From Pirellula sp. (GTDB lineage Bacteria; Planctomycetota; Planctomycetia; Pirellulales; Lacipirellulaceae): 64,000 nucleotides of DNA. How positions within the stretch are numbered: the stretch's first letter is position 1; the number at the start of each line of letters is the position of its first letter. Made by a program: the position numbers and the translations under genes. Positions 52,799-61,828 of the stretch are shown here, piece after piece. The notes beneath the pieces are model-generated. The model did no database searches and was not told the origin of the DNA. It saw only the letters and a list, made by a program, of their open reading frames with translations. The DNA lies in the NCBI GenBank assembly GCA_013822725.1, contig PNKX01000003.1:186001-250000 (forward strand). The letters run 5' to 3'.

Positions 52799-53809
52799 AT
52801 GGTTCGTTTGATGAGCCTTTTGCTGCTCGCCGTCGCGGTACTCGCCGTCGTTGCCGTCACGGCGCCGCTTCTGCGAGCTGAACAAGCCGGGGGAATCTTC
52901 TCGGCCGGCGTGCCCACGCTGGGAGGACGGTTCGTCTGGTCAGACGAAGTCGTCGACCATGGGTGGCGGATCCAAAAACACGCCGTCATCGGCCACTACC
53001 GGCTCATCGATGAGAGCGACCGGCGACAAGCGTTCGGTTCGTTCGACACCTGCCTCGCCAAGCTCAACGAAGTGAAGAAGGCGGAGAACTTTCCGCCGAA
53101 CCCGAAGGAAGTGACGATCGTCCTCCATGGCCTCGGCGCCGGCCGGCAGTTCATGGAAGGGCTCTCAGAATACCTGGAAGAGAACGGCAATCTCGCAACG
53201 ATCAACGTCGGCTACCCGTCGACAATGGAAGACATCGACGCCTACGCCGCGTCGCTTGACAGCGTGATTCGTCATCTCGACGGCGTCGAACGCGTAAGCT
53301 TCGTCGCGCACAGCATGGGGAACGTCGTCATTCGTCGTTATTTGAACAATCTCTCGCGACTCGACCCCGCGATGCGGCCGCCGATTGAGTTCAAGCGAAT
53401 GGTGATGATCTCGCCGCCGAATCACGGGGCGGAACTGGCCGATCAATGGGCTGACAACAAGCTGGTTGAAGCGGTGGCAGGCAAGCCGCTGGAGCAACTG
53501 GCGCCGTCGAAGGGTTGGCCGGAGTTAGAAAAGCAACTTTCGACGCCGAACTTCGAGTTCGGCATTATCGTCGGCGGTCGCGGCGACGGCGAAGGATATC
53601 TCGACGCCATCCCCGGCGACGACGACGGCCTGTTGAGCGTCGACACGTCGAAGCTCGCTGGCGCCGTGGACTTCATTCAGACGAAGGGAATTCACCAGTT
53701 GATGCCGCAGTACAAAGAAGTGCGTGCGGCGACGCTCAATTTCCTGTTGAACGGGTACTTCGTATCGCCGACGTCGAAGCATCCGGTCGTGGCGACGGCG
53801 GTGAAGTAA
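52799..53809 (+). CDS. Exported lipase-like alpha/beta hydrolase
   Basis: A protein of 336 residues from ATG 52799 (ribosome site GGGAGA). An N-terminal hydrophobic helix (about 4-25) exports or anchors it. The hydrolase domain shows VTIVLHGLGAGRQFM (oxyanion strand), the nucleophile in VSFVAHSMGNVVIRRYL (Ser near 172), PPNHGAELAD, and the late Asp-rich GDDDGLLSVD plus GIHQLMPQ, which supplies the His. This pattern matches the PGAP1/lipase-type enzymes. Substrate unknown. It converges on the next gene, with a strong hairpin between them. Confidence 0.8.
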   Translation: MVRLMSLLLLAVAVLAVVAVTAPLLRAEQAGGIFSAGVPTLGGRFVWSDEVVDHGWRIQKHAVIGHYRLIDESDRRQAFGSFDTCLAKLNEVKKAENFPPNPKEVTIVLHGLGAGRQFMEGLSEYLEENGNLATINVGYPSTMEDIDAYAASLDSVIRHLDGVERVSFVAHSMGNVVIRRYLNNLSRLDPAMRPPIEFKRMVMISPPNHGAELADQWADNKLVEAVAGKPLEQLAPSKGWPELEKQLSTPNFEFGIIVGGRGDGEGYLDAIPGDDDGLLSVDTSKLAGAVDFIQTKGIHQLMPQYKEVRAATLNFLLNGYFVSPTSKHPVVATAVK

Positions 53810-53831
53810 GCCGGCCAGCAACCAATCGAAC

Positions 53832-53914
53832 AACGAAGGGAGGGCGAAGTTCCTGCGAGCCGCACCGTTGTGCGGCGGCTCGGCAGGAGCCTCGCCCTCC
53901 CTTGTTTCGTTGGG
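53832..53914. terminator. Bidirectional hairpin between convergent genes
   Basis: The arms AACGAAGGGAGGGCGA and TCGCCCTCCCTTGTTTCGTT close a second hairpin (GAGCCGC / GCGGCTC around GCACCGTTGTGC). Placed between two convergent stops, it is well suited to terminate both transcripts. Confidence 0.7.
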
Positions 53915-53927
53915 ACGACGTTCTCTA

Positions 53928-55079
53928 CTAGGCTGCCTTCTTTGGCTCGACCTCGCTGTTCGCAGCGGGCATCGTCGTCGCAGCAGCTGGCTTCACTTCG
54001 GCTGGGGCTTTCGCCTTGGCCTGCTCAGCCTTCACGCACTCCGCACAAGCGGGGAACGCGACGCAGCAGAGGGCATTCATGAAGCGGCGGCTGCCGAGGT
54101 GGGGCTCGATATAGTGGCTGCTGCCGACGTCGCTCGTGAGCGTCTGCTGACAGAGCTTGTGGGCATTCTCGCCAAGGCAGTTCGCATTGACGCCGGTGAC
54201 GCCGATCGCCTTCTTGCAGCGAAGGGAGATCTTTGGCCACCGCTTCAGCGTGCTGTCGATGCGGTTGCGGGTGACGTAAATCTTCTCGGCCGAGACGAAC
54301 GCCTGGCCGTAGCGGCCGCCGACGTCGAGGGCGTCGTTGTCGAACGCCGCTGAGACCAACGCCACGCGGAAGTTCGGCCGCTCCACTGCTTCGGCTCCAG
54401 CGAGGCTCAAACCGTGAATTTCGCCGCCGCCGATCAGGTGAGCCGCCACAGCGCCGATGATGCCGCCGTAGCTATGACCGCCGACGGTGACGCGTTGGGT
54501 CATGCTCATCCGCTGGACGAGCTTCGCCATGTAGTAGCCTTGGTATTCGGCGTAGACGAATTTGATGCGGAGGTTGCTCAGAATCAATTGCCGCGGGCGG
54601 AGCAACGGGCGGAGATGGTCGATCTGGGCGGGCCACGACCAGAAGACGAGTCGCTTCTTGCCGGGGCAGCAACGCATCTTGTTGTAAACGTCCCAGCACT
54701 GCTTCATGGCGCCGTCGTGTTGCAGCGTGTTGCCGTGAGCGAACACAAGCGTCGGCATGCTCGCCTCTTGGGCGATGAGTTCGTCCCACGACGATTTCAC
54801 GAAACGACGGCAGCTCGCATCCCAACGCTTGACGCTGATTCGCTCGAAGCCGGCGTCGAGGTTGTTGCACTTCGGCGCGCAGCGGGTGTTGACCAACCAC
54901 AACTCCGGCAGCTCATGGCAGCACGAGAGCTGGCAGTTGTTGAGGTCGCATTCGTCGCATTGGTCGGGCGTGCAGTATTGGGCCGACGCCACCCCGGCGA
55001 GCGCCACCAGAATGATGGCGGCCATCGTCAGACGCCAAAAAGCCCACATCGCGGTTTCACGGATTAAGGCAGCGTTCAT
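53928..55079 (-). CDS. Cys-rich exported alpha/beta hydrolase
   Basis: A protein of about 383 residues. A signal peptide (TMAAIILVALAGVASAQ) is followed by a Cys-rich head (YCTPDQCDECDLNNCQLSCC). The hydrolase part has MPTLVFAHGNTLQHD, VFWSWPAQID and the nucleophile elbow VTVGGHSYGGIIGAVAAHLI; the pattern recalls DUF900-type serine hydrolases. The C-terminal region has more Cys (NALCCVAFPACAECV) and an Ala/Pro/Lys-rich tail. Start ATG 55079 is chosen; an ATG at 55049 would also leave an intact signal. Substrate unknown. The many Cys suggest disulfides in an oxidising compartment. Confidence 0.75.
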   Translation of the reverse strand: MNAALIRETAMWAFWRLTMAAIILVALAGVASAQYCTPDQCDECDLNNCQLSCCHELPELWLVNTRCAPKCNNLDAGFERISVKRWDASCRRFVKSSWDELIAQEASMPTLVFAHGNTLQHDGAMKQCWDVYNKMRCCPGKKRLVFWSWPAQIDHLRPLLRPRQLILSNLRIKFVYAEYQGYYMAKLVQRMSMTQRVTVGGHSYGGIIGAVAAHLIGGGEIHGLSLAGAEAVERPNFRVALVSAAFDNDALDVGGRYGQAFVSAEKIYVTRNRIDSTLKRWPKISLRCKKAIGVTGVNANCLGENAHKLCQQTLTSDVGSSHYIEPHLGSRRFMNALCCVAFPACAECVKAEQAKAKAPAEVKPAAATTMPAANSEVEPKKAA

Positions 55080-55504
55080 GGGGGAGTCGCTTTCCTGCAA
55101 GCACGAGTAGGGGAGGAAGGTTGGTTGGCGGCTGAGAACCTGCGCCGCTTGCGCAAAGTTTTCGGCGTTGCGAAAATCTACCTCCTGGTGCAGCCAAGCA
55201 ACCTGCCCCGCGGCGGAACGTGGCGGAAAAACAACGTCCGGCGCCGGCAGGCTCGACCCGACCGCTACAGACGGACGAAAGTCGCCGGCGTTCCTTCCAG
55301 GGAGGTCGGGCGCCAGCGTAAACGGGGTAAGACAGCGAAACTCTTCGCCTGGGGGAAACTGGACTTCGGATTACCACGGCAGCGGGTCGATGCTACCCGC
55401 ATTGCCGGAACAATCGTCTCTGTCGTTCCAACCCGACCCGCGACGCCGACCGGACCCAGCCGGCGCTGCGGGGGTGCGACACGCGACCTTAGGAAGTAAG
55501 CCGC
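55080..55504. other. Divergent promoter region
   Basis: 425 bases between the Cys-rich hydrolase and the BBP7 gene. Promoters for both should lie here, but I cannot name one. Open frames through the interval are Arg-rich with no ribosome site and look spurious. AGGAAG precedes the BBP7 start by eight bases. Confidence 0.5.
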
Positions 55505-56773
55505 ATGCGATTGCCACTCATCGTTACCGTCCCGACGCGTCGACTGCTGCTGCTCCTCGCAGCGGCGGGGGGCATCGTTGAATCTGCCGCCGGCCAAGCG
55601 CCGCCGTCACTCTCCGAAACGATCTCGCTGACCAGCGGCGACGTCTGGTCTGAGAATTCGACGCCGTCGGTGCTCGGCACACCGGCCGGCGACCCGGTGC
55701 TCAACCAGTCGACGATCACCGCCATTGAGCCGATTGCCGACGAGGACGCCGGCTCGTTCTCAACCGGCGGCGAAATCGGGTGCAACTCGTGCAACGGCGG
55801 CGATGGGAGCGGCGGCAGCTTCTACAACCGCTGCGGGTGCGACACGCCGCTGTTTCCCTACCTGACCGGCCCCGGCAATTGCGACAACTGGTGCGTCGGG
55901 CCGCACTGGAACGTGGAAGTCGACGGCATGGCGCTACGGCGGACCGGCGTCGATTGGACGCCGATCGTCGACCTTGTCGGCACCGATCCGAGCTTGCTCG
56001 ATCAGTTCAACTACGGCCCCGGCGGCCGCATCTTCGCCACGGCGTATAACGATTCCGACTTCGGCATTCAAGTCGGCTACGAAGGCATCAACAACTACAA
56101 CGCCACCGCGCTCTTCCCGCAAGGGGATGACTTGCGATCTTTCGACTACGAAACGACGTTCAATTCGATTGAGCTGAACGTCCTGCGACGCACGACGGCG
56201 CCGACGAAACTCTTCGCCGGTTTTCGTTACATTCAAGTCGACGAGGACTTCACCGACCGGTTTACCACCAGCAAAAGCGTGCCGAACCCGAACAATCCGC
56301 CGGTGATCTTTCCGTTCGTTGATACGAGCAACATCTTCAAGCTGGAAAACCGGATGATCGGTTTTCAACTCGGCGCGCTGCGGGACGCCTGGGCGATGAA
56401 CAAGTGGCTAACGATCGAACCAACCGGCAACGCCGGCGTCTACTACAACAACTTCAAGCGCGAGAATCTGCAAGACACCACGACGACCATCGTAACGGGC
56501 GACGACACCGGCCCGCCGGTCGTCGATGGCTCGACGAGCGTGAACTACACGCAGTTTGGCACGTCGCAAACGTTCTCTGACATCACGTTCGTCGGCGAAG
56601 TGGGAATCACCGGCGTCTTCCGCGTGAACCGCTGCATGGCGATCCGCGGCGGCTACCAGGCGCTTGTGATGGACGGCGTCGGCGAGGGGATCGACGCCTA
56701 CTTCGAAGAGGGTCTTAATGGCTCGACGGTGCTGTACCACGGGGCGCGATTCGGCTTTGAATACCAGCGCTAG
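55505..56773 (+). CDS. BBP7-family outer membrane beta-barrel protein
   Basis: A protein of 422 residues. The signal peptide (about 1-31) ends near AAGQ. A Cys/Gly/Asn-rich segment (GCNSCNGGDGSGGSFYNRCG) follows, then alternating hydrophobic beta strands to the C-terminus, which ends HGARFGFEYQR as outer membrane barrels often do. The planctomycete BBP7 pattern is seen in NVEVDGMALRRTG, GGRIFATAYN, ..FAGFRYIQVDEDF and MAIRGGYQALVMDGV. The family is restricted to Planctomycetes and its function is unproven; an outer-membrane or cell-surface place is likely. Confidence 0.85.
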   Translation: MRLPLIVTVPTRRLLLLLAAAGGIVESAAGQAPPSLSETISLTSGDVWSENSTPSVLGTPAGDPVLNQSTITAIEPIADEDAGSFSTGGEIGCNSCNGGDGSGGSFYNRCGCDTPLFPYLTGPGNCDNWCVGPHWNVEVDGMALRRTGVDWTPIVDLVGTDPSLLDQFNYGPGGRIFATAYNDSDFGIQVGYEGINNYNATALFPQGDDLRSFDYETTFNSIELNVLRRTTAPTKLFAGFRYIQVDEDFTDRFTTSKSVPNPNNPPVIFPFVDTSNIFKLENRMIGFQLGALRDAWAMNKWLTIEPTGNAGVYYNNFKRENLQDTTTTIVTGDDTGPPVVDGSTSVNYTQFGTSQTFSDITFVGEVGITGVFRVNRCMAIRGGYQALVMDGVGEGIDAYFEEGLNGSTVLYHGARFGFEYQR

Positions 56774-56774
56774 C

Positions 56775-56853
56775 AAATGACGAAATTCGAATGACGAATG
56801 GGGTACGCCAGCGCACTCCATTCGTCATTCGTCATTCTGGCTTCGTCATTTCC
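56775..56853. repeat. Palindrome of AAATGACGAA units
   Basis: The left arm AAATGACGAAATTCGAATGA and right arm TCATTCTGGCTTCGTCATTT, with ACGAATGG / CCATTCGT inside, lie between the convergent BBP7 and terC genes. Confidence 0.75.
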
Positions 56854-56854
56854 C

Positions 56855-57754
56855 TCAAATTGCTTCCAGCGTCTCACGCTCGTCGGTCACATGCCGGCGC
56901 GCCCGCAGGTTGAGCATTTCAACCAGCAGCGAGAAGGCCATCGAAAAGTAGATGTAGCCGCGCGGGATGTGCGTGTGGAGTCCTTCGGCGATCAGCACGA
57001 CGCCGATGAGGATCAGGAACGACAGCGCGAGCATCTTGATGCTGGGGTGCTTGTTGACGAAGTTGGCGATCGGCCCGCTGAACGCGATCATCACCGCAAT
57101 CGCCAGCAAGACGGCAGTGATCATAATCGCCAGCGCCACCCAGCGGTGTTCGTAGTCGTCCGGCTGCACCATGCCGACGGCCGTCAGCACCGAGTCGAGC
57201 GAGAAGACCAGATCGATCGCAATGATCTGGGCCAGCACGGCGCCGAGCGACGAGTAAACCTTGCCGCCTCCTTCGGTGTGATGCGGTTCCAACTGGTGAC
57301 CAATTTCCCAGGTGCTTTTGCCGAGGAGAAATAGGCCGCCGAGTATCAGCACGAGGTCCTTCGCCGTAATCGGCGTCCCTCCTTCTTCGAGGGCATCGAC
57401 GACGGCGGGACTATCGACTTCCGTCGGATCGTCGGTCTTGACGGGAGTGACTGGCGCTTGCTCTTCGCCCGGCTTGATGTCGGCGACGACCGGATGCGAC
57501 CCCGGCATGTGGAACGGCAAGTCGAACAGCACCGTTTTGTCGAGCGTGATCACCCACGAGATCGCGAACAGCAGCGCAATCCGACCGACGGCGGCCAGGA
57601 GCAACCCAAGCGTCCGTGCCTTCGGCTGCTGATGCTCCGGCAGCTTGCCGGTGAGGATCGCCAGGAACACCACGTTGTCGATGCCGAGGACGATCTCCAA
57701 GAGCGCGAGCGTCCCCAAGGCGGCCATCGAACTGAACGTGAACAACTCTTCCAT
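56855..57754 (-). CDS. TerC-family membrane protein
   Basis: A protein of 299 residues with about eight transmembrane helices. The family marks are ALLEIVLGIDNVVFLAILTG (with Asp in the helix) near residue 20 and IDLVFSLDSVLTAVGM near 185; the helices face each other with acidic residues likely binding a metal ion. TerC proteins are linked to Mn2+ export and loading of secreted metalloproteins. A hydrophilic insert (about 75-130) separates two halves and faces one side of the membrane. Confidence 0.88.
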   Translation of the reverse strand: MEELFTFSSMAALGTLALLEIVLGIDNVVFLAILTGKLPEHQQPKARTLGLLLAAVGRIALLFAISWVITLDKTVLFDLPFHMPGSHPVVADIKPGEEQAPVTPVKTDDPTEVDSPAVVDALEEGGTPITAKDLVLILGGLFLLGKSTWEIGHQLEPHHTEGGGKVYSSLGAVLAQIIAIDLVFSLDSVLTAVGMVQPDDYEHRWVALAIMITAVLLAIAVMIAFSGPIANFVNKHPSIKMLALSFLILIGVVLIAEGLHTHIPRGYIYFSMAFSLLVEMLNLRARRHVTDERETLEAI

Positions 57755-57776
57755 GATCGCTTTCCCTAAATTCAGA

Positions 57777-57948
57777 TTGAACCGCCAAGGACGCCAAGAG
57801 CGCCAAGGGAAGAGAGTGGAACCGCCGATGAACGCGAATAAACGCAGATGGAAAGAATTGAATTGCCTTATCTGCGTCTATCAGCGTTCATCGGCGGTTC
57901 CAAACTCTTGCATTTCCTTGGCGCTCTTGGCGTCCTTGGCGGTTAATT
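57777..57948. repeat. Nested palindrome, ACCGCCAAGGACGCC type (copy 2)
   Basis: The outer arms TTGAACCGCCAAGGACGCC and GGCGTCCTTGGCGGTTAA and inner arms GGAACCGCCGATGAACGCG and AGCGTTCATCGGCGGTTCC enclose a GAATTGAATTG loop. Near-identical to 52421-52584. It lies between terC and hisC, with one end directly beside the hisC stop. Confidence 0.88.
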
Positions 57949-57949
57949 C

Positions 57950-59014
57950 CTAAACCATCCCGCCTAATTTCGCAAGCAGAAGATCGCACTGCTCGTCGCT
58001 ACCGACGCTGATCCGCAGACCGTCGCTCCAGCCGGCGTAGTTCATGTAGCGAACCAGGACGCCGGCCTCTTTCAATTGTTCGTAGAGCTGGCGCGACTCT
58101 TTCTTCGCATGGCGGCACCAGACGAAATTGGCCTGCGAGTCGATACACTCAAACCCGAGCCCGCGGAGTGCTCCCGTCATTCGCTCGCGAGTCGCGATGA
58201 TAGCGTCCCGCGTCCGCACAAAATGGGCCTGATCGTCGATCGCCGCCGTCGCCCCGGCGATGGAGAGCGCATCGCAGTTGTACGAGTCCTTCACCTTGTT
58301 CAGTTGCTCGATCACCTGCGGCTGGGCGACGACGAACCCGAACCGCAGCCCGGCAAGGCTGTACGACTTGCTGAGCGTCCGCGTCACGAGCACTCGCTCG
58401 TTCTCGGCGACCAGGCCGAGGCAGTTCGTTGTCGCGAAGTCGGCGTACGCCTCGTCGACAATGAGCGGGCAGGGAAGGGCGGCGGCCAGCTTGGCGACTT
58501 TGGCCGGCGAGATGACGGTTCCCGTCGGGCTGTTGGGGTTTGGCAAGAATGCCAATTGCAGCCGCTCGTCGGCCGCGGTGAAACGCTCGCCGAGCGTCCA
58601 GTCGTTCTCGAAATCGACCGTCTCGGACTCGGCATTCTGAATCGCTGCGAGCGTGTTGTACAGCACATAGCTCGGCCGCGGGAAGCGAATCAGACCGCCG
58701 GGCGCCACGAAGCTGCGGGTGACGATCGTGAGGATGTCGTCGCTGCCGTTGCCGCACATGATCCAGTCGGGCGTGATGCCGGGAACTTCGTGCTGGAACA
58801 ACTCCGCCGCCCGCTCGCGAAAGGCCGTCGCCATCGGATCAGGGTAGCGCTGCAGCCCTGCCTGGAGAACGCGGCCAATGGTCGCCTTCACCGTGGGGGA
58901 GCAGGGATAGGGGTTCTCGTTCGTGTTGAGTTTGACGAACTCCATCCCGCGCGGCTGCTCGCCGGGGACGTAGCCTTGCATCGCGGTGATGTTGGGTCGA
59001 AATAGTTGGGTCAT
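57950..59014 (-). CDS. hisC: Histidinol-phosphate aminotransferase
   Basis: A protein of 354 residues of the class II aminotransferase fold. Marks are LNTNENPYPCSP (about 29), MCGNGSDDILT (about 86), NPNSPTGTVIS (about 159) and the PLP-binding Lys in TRTLSKSYSLAGLRFGF (Lys near 216). It converts imidazole acetol phosphate to histidinol phosphate. It lies directly downstream of hisD, with a palindrome in the 106-base gap. Other his genes are not in the window. Confidence 0.94.
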   Translation of the reverse strand: MTQLFRPNITAMQGYVPGEQPRGMEFVKLNTNENPYPCSPTVKATIGRVLQAGLQRYPDPMATAFRERAAELFQHEVPGITPDWIMCGNGSDDILTIVTRSFVAPGGLIRFPRPSYVLYNTLAAIQNAESETVDFENDWTLGERFTAADERLQLAFLPNPNSPTGTVISPAKVAKLAAALPCPLIVDEAYADFATTNCLGLVAENERVLVTRTLSKSYSLAGLRFGFVVAQPQVIEQLNKVKDSYNCDALSIAGATAAIDDQAHFVRTRDAIIATRERMTGALRGLGFECIDSQANFVWCRHAKKESRQLYEQLKEAGVLVRYMNYAGWSDGLRISVGSDEQCDLLLAKLGGMV

Positions 59015-59029
59015 GACTCGATTTAATTA

Positions 59030-59122
59030 TTGACAGGATAACAGGATGTCATGGATGAACAAGATTGGGGGTTGCGGCAGTCTCATCCTGTCGATCCACC
59101 TAATCCTGTTATCCTGTCCATC
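59030..59122. repeat. Inverted repeat of CAGGATAACAGGAT units between hisD and hisC
   Basis: The left arm TGACAGGATAACAGGATGTC and right arm ATCCTGTTATCCTGTCC lie about 50 bases apart; inside, CAAGATTGGG and CATCCTGTCGATCC belong to the same unit type. The right end touches the hisD stop codon. Confidence 0.78.
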
Positions 59123-60473
59123 ATTGAAGACGGATCGCCACGCTATTGGCGTGGCCGGTGAGGCCTTCTTTGGCGGCGAGAGTGAGGACATCGTCGGCGA
59201 TCGCGGCGAGGCCTTGCTCGGTGAAGTGGATCATGCTGTTGGTGCGCAGGAAATCGTTCGCCGAGAGGCCGCTCGCAAACCGCGCGGTGGCGCCGGTCGG
59301 CAACACGTGCGACGGGCCGGCGGCGTAATCGCCGACGGGCACCGGCGTGTAGGCGCCGAGGAAGATGGCGCCCGCATAGCGGATGCGGTCGGCGAGCCGC
59401 TCGGCCTCCGGGCCGGCGAGATGGAGATGCTCAGTCGCGAGTTCGTTGGCGAGGTCCACCGCTTCGTCGGCGTTCTTCACGAGCACCAACGCGCCGAACG
59501 ATTCGAGCGATGGCCGCGTCAGGTCGCCACGCTCTAGCGTCGCCAGTTGCTTTTCCAATTCGGCGGCGACCGCGTCGATCAGCGGCGCGTGCCAAGTAAT
59601 CAGAATCGCCGAACCGGGCGAATGCTCCGCCTGCGCGATGAGGTCGGCTGCCGTGAAGTCGGCCCGCGTCGTCTCGTCGGCGATGACGATCACCTCGCTC
59701 GGCCCAGCGATCGAATCGATGTCGACTTCGCAGAAGACGTGCTTCTTGGCGAGGGCGACAAATAGATTCCCGGGACCGACGATCTTGTCGACGCGTTCCA
59801 GGCCCTGAGCGCCATAAGCCAACGCCGCCACCCCTTGCGCGCCGCCAGCCCGATAAACTTCCGTCACGCCCAGTTCATGACAAGTCGCCAACAGATCCTG
59901 GTTGTACGAACCAAACGCCGTCGGCGGCGCCACGACGGCGATTTGCTCGACGCCCGCGGCTTGTGCCGGAACTACGGTCATCAACACCGTCGACGGATAC
60001 GCCGCGGCGCCGCCGGGAACGCAGACGCCGATCCGTCGCAGCGGCAGGTAACGTTGTGTGAGGTAGCCGCCATGTTCGGTCGGCACGGTCACCGATTGGT
60101 GGAGGATCGCCTGTTGAAACTTCAAGATCCGCTCGCGGATCCGCCGCACCGTCTCCAAGAAGGCAGGATCGGCGGCGGCGTGGGCCGCGGCCAGTTCAGC
60201 CGCCGAGACGCGCAATTCGGCCGCGGTGAGCTGCTTGCCGTCGAGCTTCGCCGTGTATTCCAACAGCGCCGGCAGTCCGCGTTCGCGCACGTCGCCGCAA
60301 ATCTTTTCAACGACTTGCACGGGGGTCAGCGGTTCGCCAAAGACTTCGATCGTCTTCCGCCGGCCCGCTTCGCTGACGACGTTTCCCTCGGGGGCGAGCT
60401 TGGCCCGCAAGGCGGCGATCTGCGCCGCCGAACCTGGGTCACGGGTGTCGATGCGGGGGATGGCGAGCGGCAT
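59121..60473 (-). CDS. hisD: Histidinol dehydrogenase
   Basis: A protein of 450 residues. Signatures include PGGAAAYPSTVLMTVVPAQA (about 150), RAGGAQGVAALAYG (about 209), DIDSIAGPSEVIVIAD (about 250), the catalytic/zinc-binding QAEHSPGSAIL (about 280), and ELATEHLHLAGPEAE near 345 with the active Glu-His pair. It carries out the last two steps of histidine synthesis, oxidising histidinol to histidine with NAD. Upstream of and on the same strand as hisC; probably one operon despite the repeat between them. Confidence 0.95.
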   Translation of the reverse strand: MPLAIPRIDTRDPGSAAQIAALRAKLAPEGNVVSEAGRRKTIEVFGEPLTPVQVVEKICGDVRERGLPALLEYTAKLDGKQLTAAELRVSAAELAAAHAAADPAFLETVRRIRERILKFQQAILHQSVTVPTEHGGYLTQRYLPLRRIGVCVPGGAAAYPSTVLMTVVPAQAAGVEQIAVVAPPTAFGSYNQDLLATCHELGVTEVYRAGGAQGVAALAYGAQGLERVDKIVGPGNLFVALAKKHVFCEVDIDSIAGPSEVIVIADETTRADFTAADLIAQAEHSPGSAILITWHAPLIDAVAAELEKQLATLERGDLTRPSLESFGALVLVKNADEAVDLANELATEHLHLAGPEAERLADRIRYAGAIFLGAYTPVPVGDYAAGPSHVLPTGATARFASGLSANDFLRTNSMIHFTEQGLAAIADDVLTLAAKEGLTGHANSVAIRLQ

Positions 60474-60599
60474 GGGACGCGATGCTTGCTGCTGGTTACT
60501 AGATGCTGGATAGTGGGGAATGTTCCAAGGTACCCGGGGCGGGCGAGCGTTTCACCCCCAATAGAAAACCAGGCCCGGGTGAAAGCTCACATGACCCGT

Positions 60600-60690
60600 G
60601 TGGCACGCCCTGGAGGTACTCCGCAAGGGCGTGGCAAACCCTGTGACGACGCAACCACGCCCATCGGAGTACCTCTGGGCGTGCCACCCA
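60600..60690. repeat. Palindrome, GGCACGCCCTGGAGGTAC family
   Basis: The left arm GTGGCACGCCCTGGAGGTAC and right arm GAGTACCTCTGGGCGTGCC, with inner CAAGGGCGTGG / CCACGCCC. It is a copy of the inner part of 47632-47850. It lies in the hisD/threonine-aldolase divergent gap. Confidence 0.82.
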
Positions 60691-60735
60691 ATCTCCCCTG
60701 AACTCCGACACCTGAACCCTCCAGCCGCCCCTGCC

Positions 60736-61761
60736 ATGATCGACCTCCGTAGCGACACGCTCACTCGCCCCACCCCCGCCATGCGGGCCGCCATCGCCGC
60801 CGCCGAGGTGGGGGACGACGTCTTCGGCGAGGATCCCTCGGTACGCCATTTGGAGGAACAGTCGGCCGACCTCCTGGGAAAGGAGGCCGCCCTCTTCGTC
60901 CCTAGCGGGACGATGGGGAACCAACTCGGCGTCCGGATCCACTGCGGCGCCGGCGACGAATTCCTTTGCGAGGCGGAATGCCACATCCTCAACCAGGAGC
61001 AGGCCGCTTCGGCTCAGTTCTTCGGCGTCTACGGCCGACCGGTGGCGGCGGAAGGGCACCTCCTCACCGTCGGCCACCTCGAAGACAAGATCCGGCCTGA
61101 CGACGTTCACTACGCACGCACCCGGATGGTCTGCCTCGAAAACACCCACAACCGCGGCGGCGGGCGGGTTCTGCCGTTCGGCGAGGTGGAGAAGATTTCG
61201 GCCTGGGCGACTGCGAACGGCTTGGCCCGCCACCTCGACGGCGCTCGGCTGTTTAACGCCGTCGTCGCCAGCGGCATTTCGGCGAAAGATTGGGCCGCGT
61301 GTTTCGACACGGTCAGTATCTGCTTCAGCAAGGGTCTCGGCGCCCCCGTCGGCTCCGCCCTCGTCGGGCCGCGCGACCTGATCAAACAGGCCCGACGCCT
61401 CCGCAAAGCCCTCGGCGGCGGCTGGCGGCAGGCAGGGCTGCTCGCCGCGGCGGCTAGCTACGCGCTCGACAATCATGTCGAACGGCTTGCCGACGATCAC
61501 GCGAACGCTCAGATCCTCGCCGATGCGATCCGCCAATCCGACGCGTTGAAGCTCGTCCCGGCGCTGGTCGAGACGAACATTGTCATCTTCGAGATCGAAC
61601 CACGACTCGGCACGGCGGCCGACTTCTGTAAGAAACTCGGCGTGCAAGGCGTCGGGATGTTCCCTTTCGGCAAGTACCGCGTCCGCGCGGTGACTCATCT
61701 CGACGTCACTGCGGAACAAGTGACGCAAGCCGCGGAAATTCTGCTGGAATTATCCGAGTAA
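60736..61761 (+). CDS. Low-specificity threonine aldolase
   Basis: A protein of 341 residues from ATG 60736; longer frames read through a repeat. The PLP-enzyme pattern is MIDLRSDTLTRPTPAMRAAI, AEVGDDVFGEDPSV, ALFVPSGTMGNQLG (about 55), CLENTHNRGGGRVLP (about 133), HLDGARLFNA (about 168) and the PLP Lys in CFSKGLGAPVGSALVG near 198. The enzyme splits threonine or allo-threonine into glycine and acetaldehyde. Divergent from hisD. No other amino acid degradation genes follow. Confidence 0.92.
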   Translation: MIDLRSDTLTRPTPAMRAAIAAAEVGDDVFGEDPSVRHLEEQSADLLGKEAALFVPSGTMGNQLGVRIHCGAGDEFLCEAECHILNQEQAASAQFFGVYGRPVAAEGHLLTVGHLEDKIRPDDVHYARTRMVCLENTHNRGGGRVLPFGEVEKISAWATANGLARHLDGARLFNAVVASGISAKDWAACFDTVSICFSKGLGAPVGSALVGPRDLIKQARRLRKALGGGWRQAGLLAAAASYALDNHVERLADDHANAQILADAIRQSDALKLVPALVETNIVIFEIEPRLGTAADFCKKLGVQGVGMFPFGKYRVRAVTHLDVTAEQVTQAAEILLELSE

Positions 61762-61828
61762 TTTACGTTCTTCAGACTCTTATAACTGACGACACTCGTT
61801 CCGACATGCGGCTGATGCGAGCATCTAC

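Noticed and set aside
55125..55499. Arg-rich frame upstream of the BBP7 gene
   Set aside because: No ribosome site, no recognisable domain and a composition typical of chance frames in GC-rich DNA; the interval is better read as a divergent promoter region.
52421..57948. Transposon ends around mnmG-to-terC suggested by the two near-identical nested palindromes
   Set aside because: Each copy is itself a complete palindrome and the enclosed genes are housekeeping or unrelated, so two independent insertions are simpler than one composite transposon.
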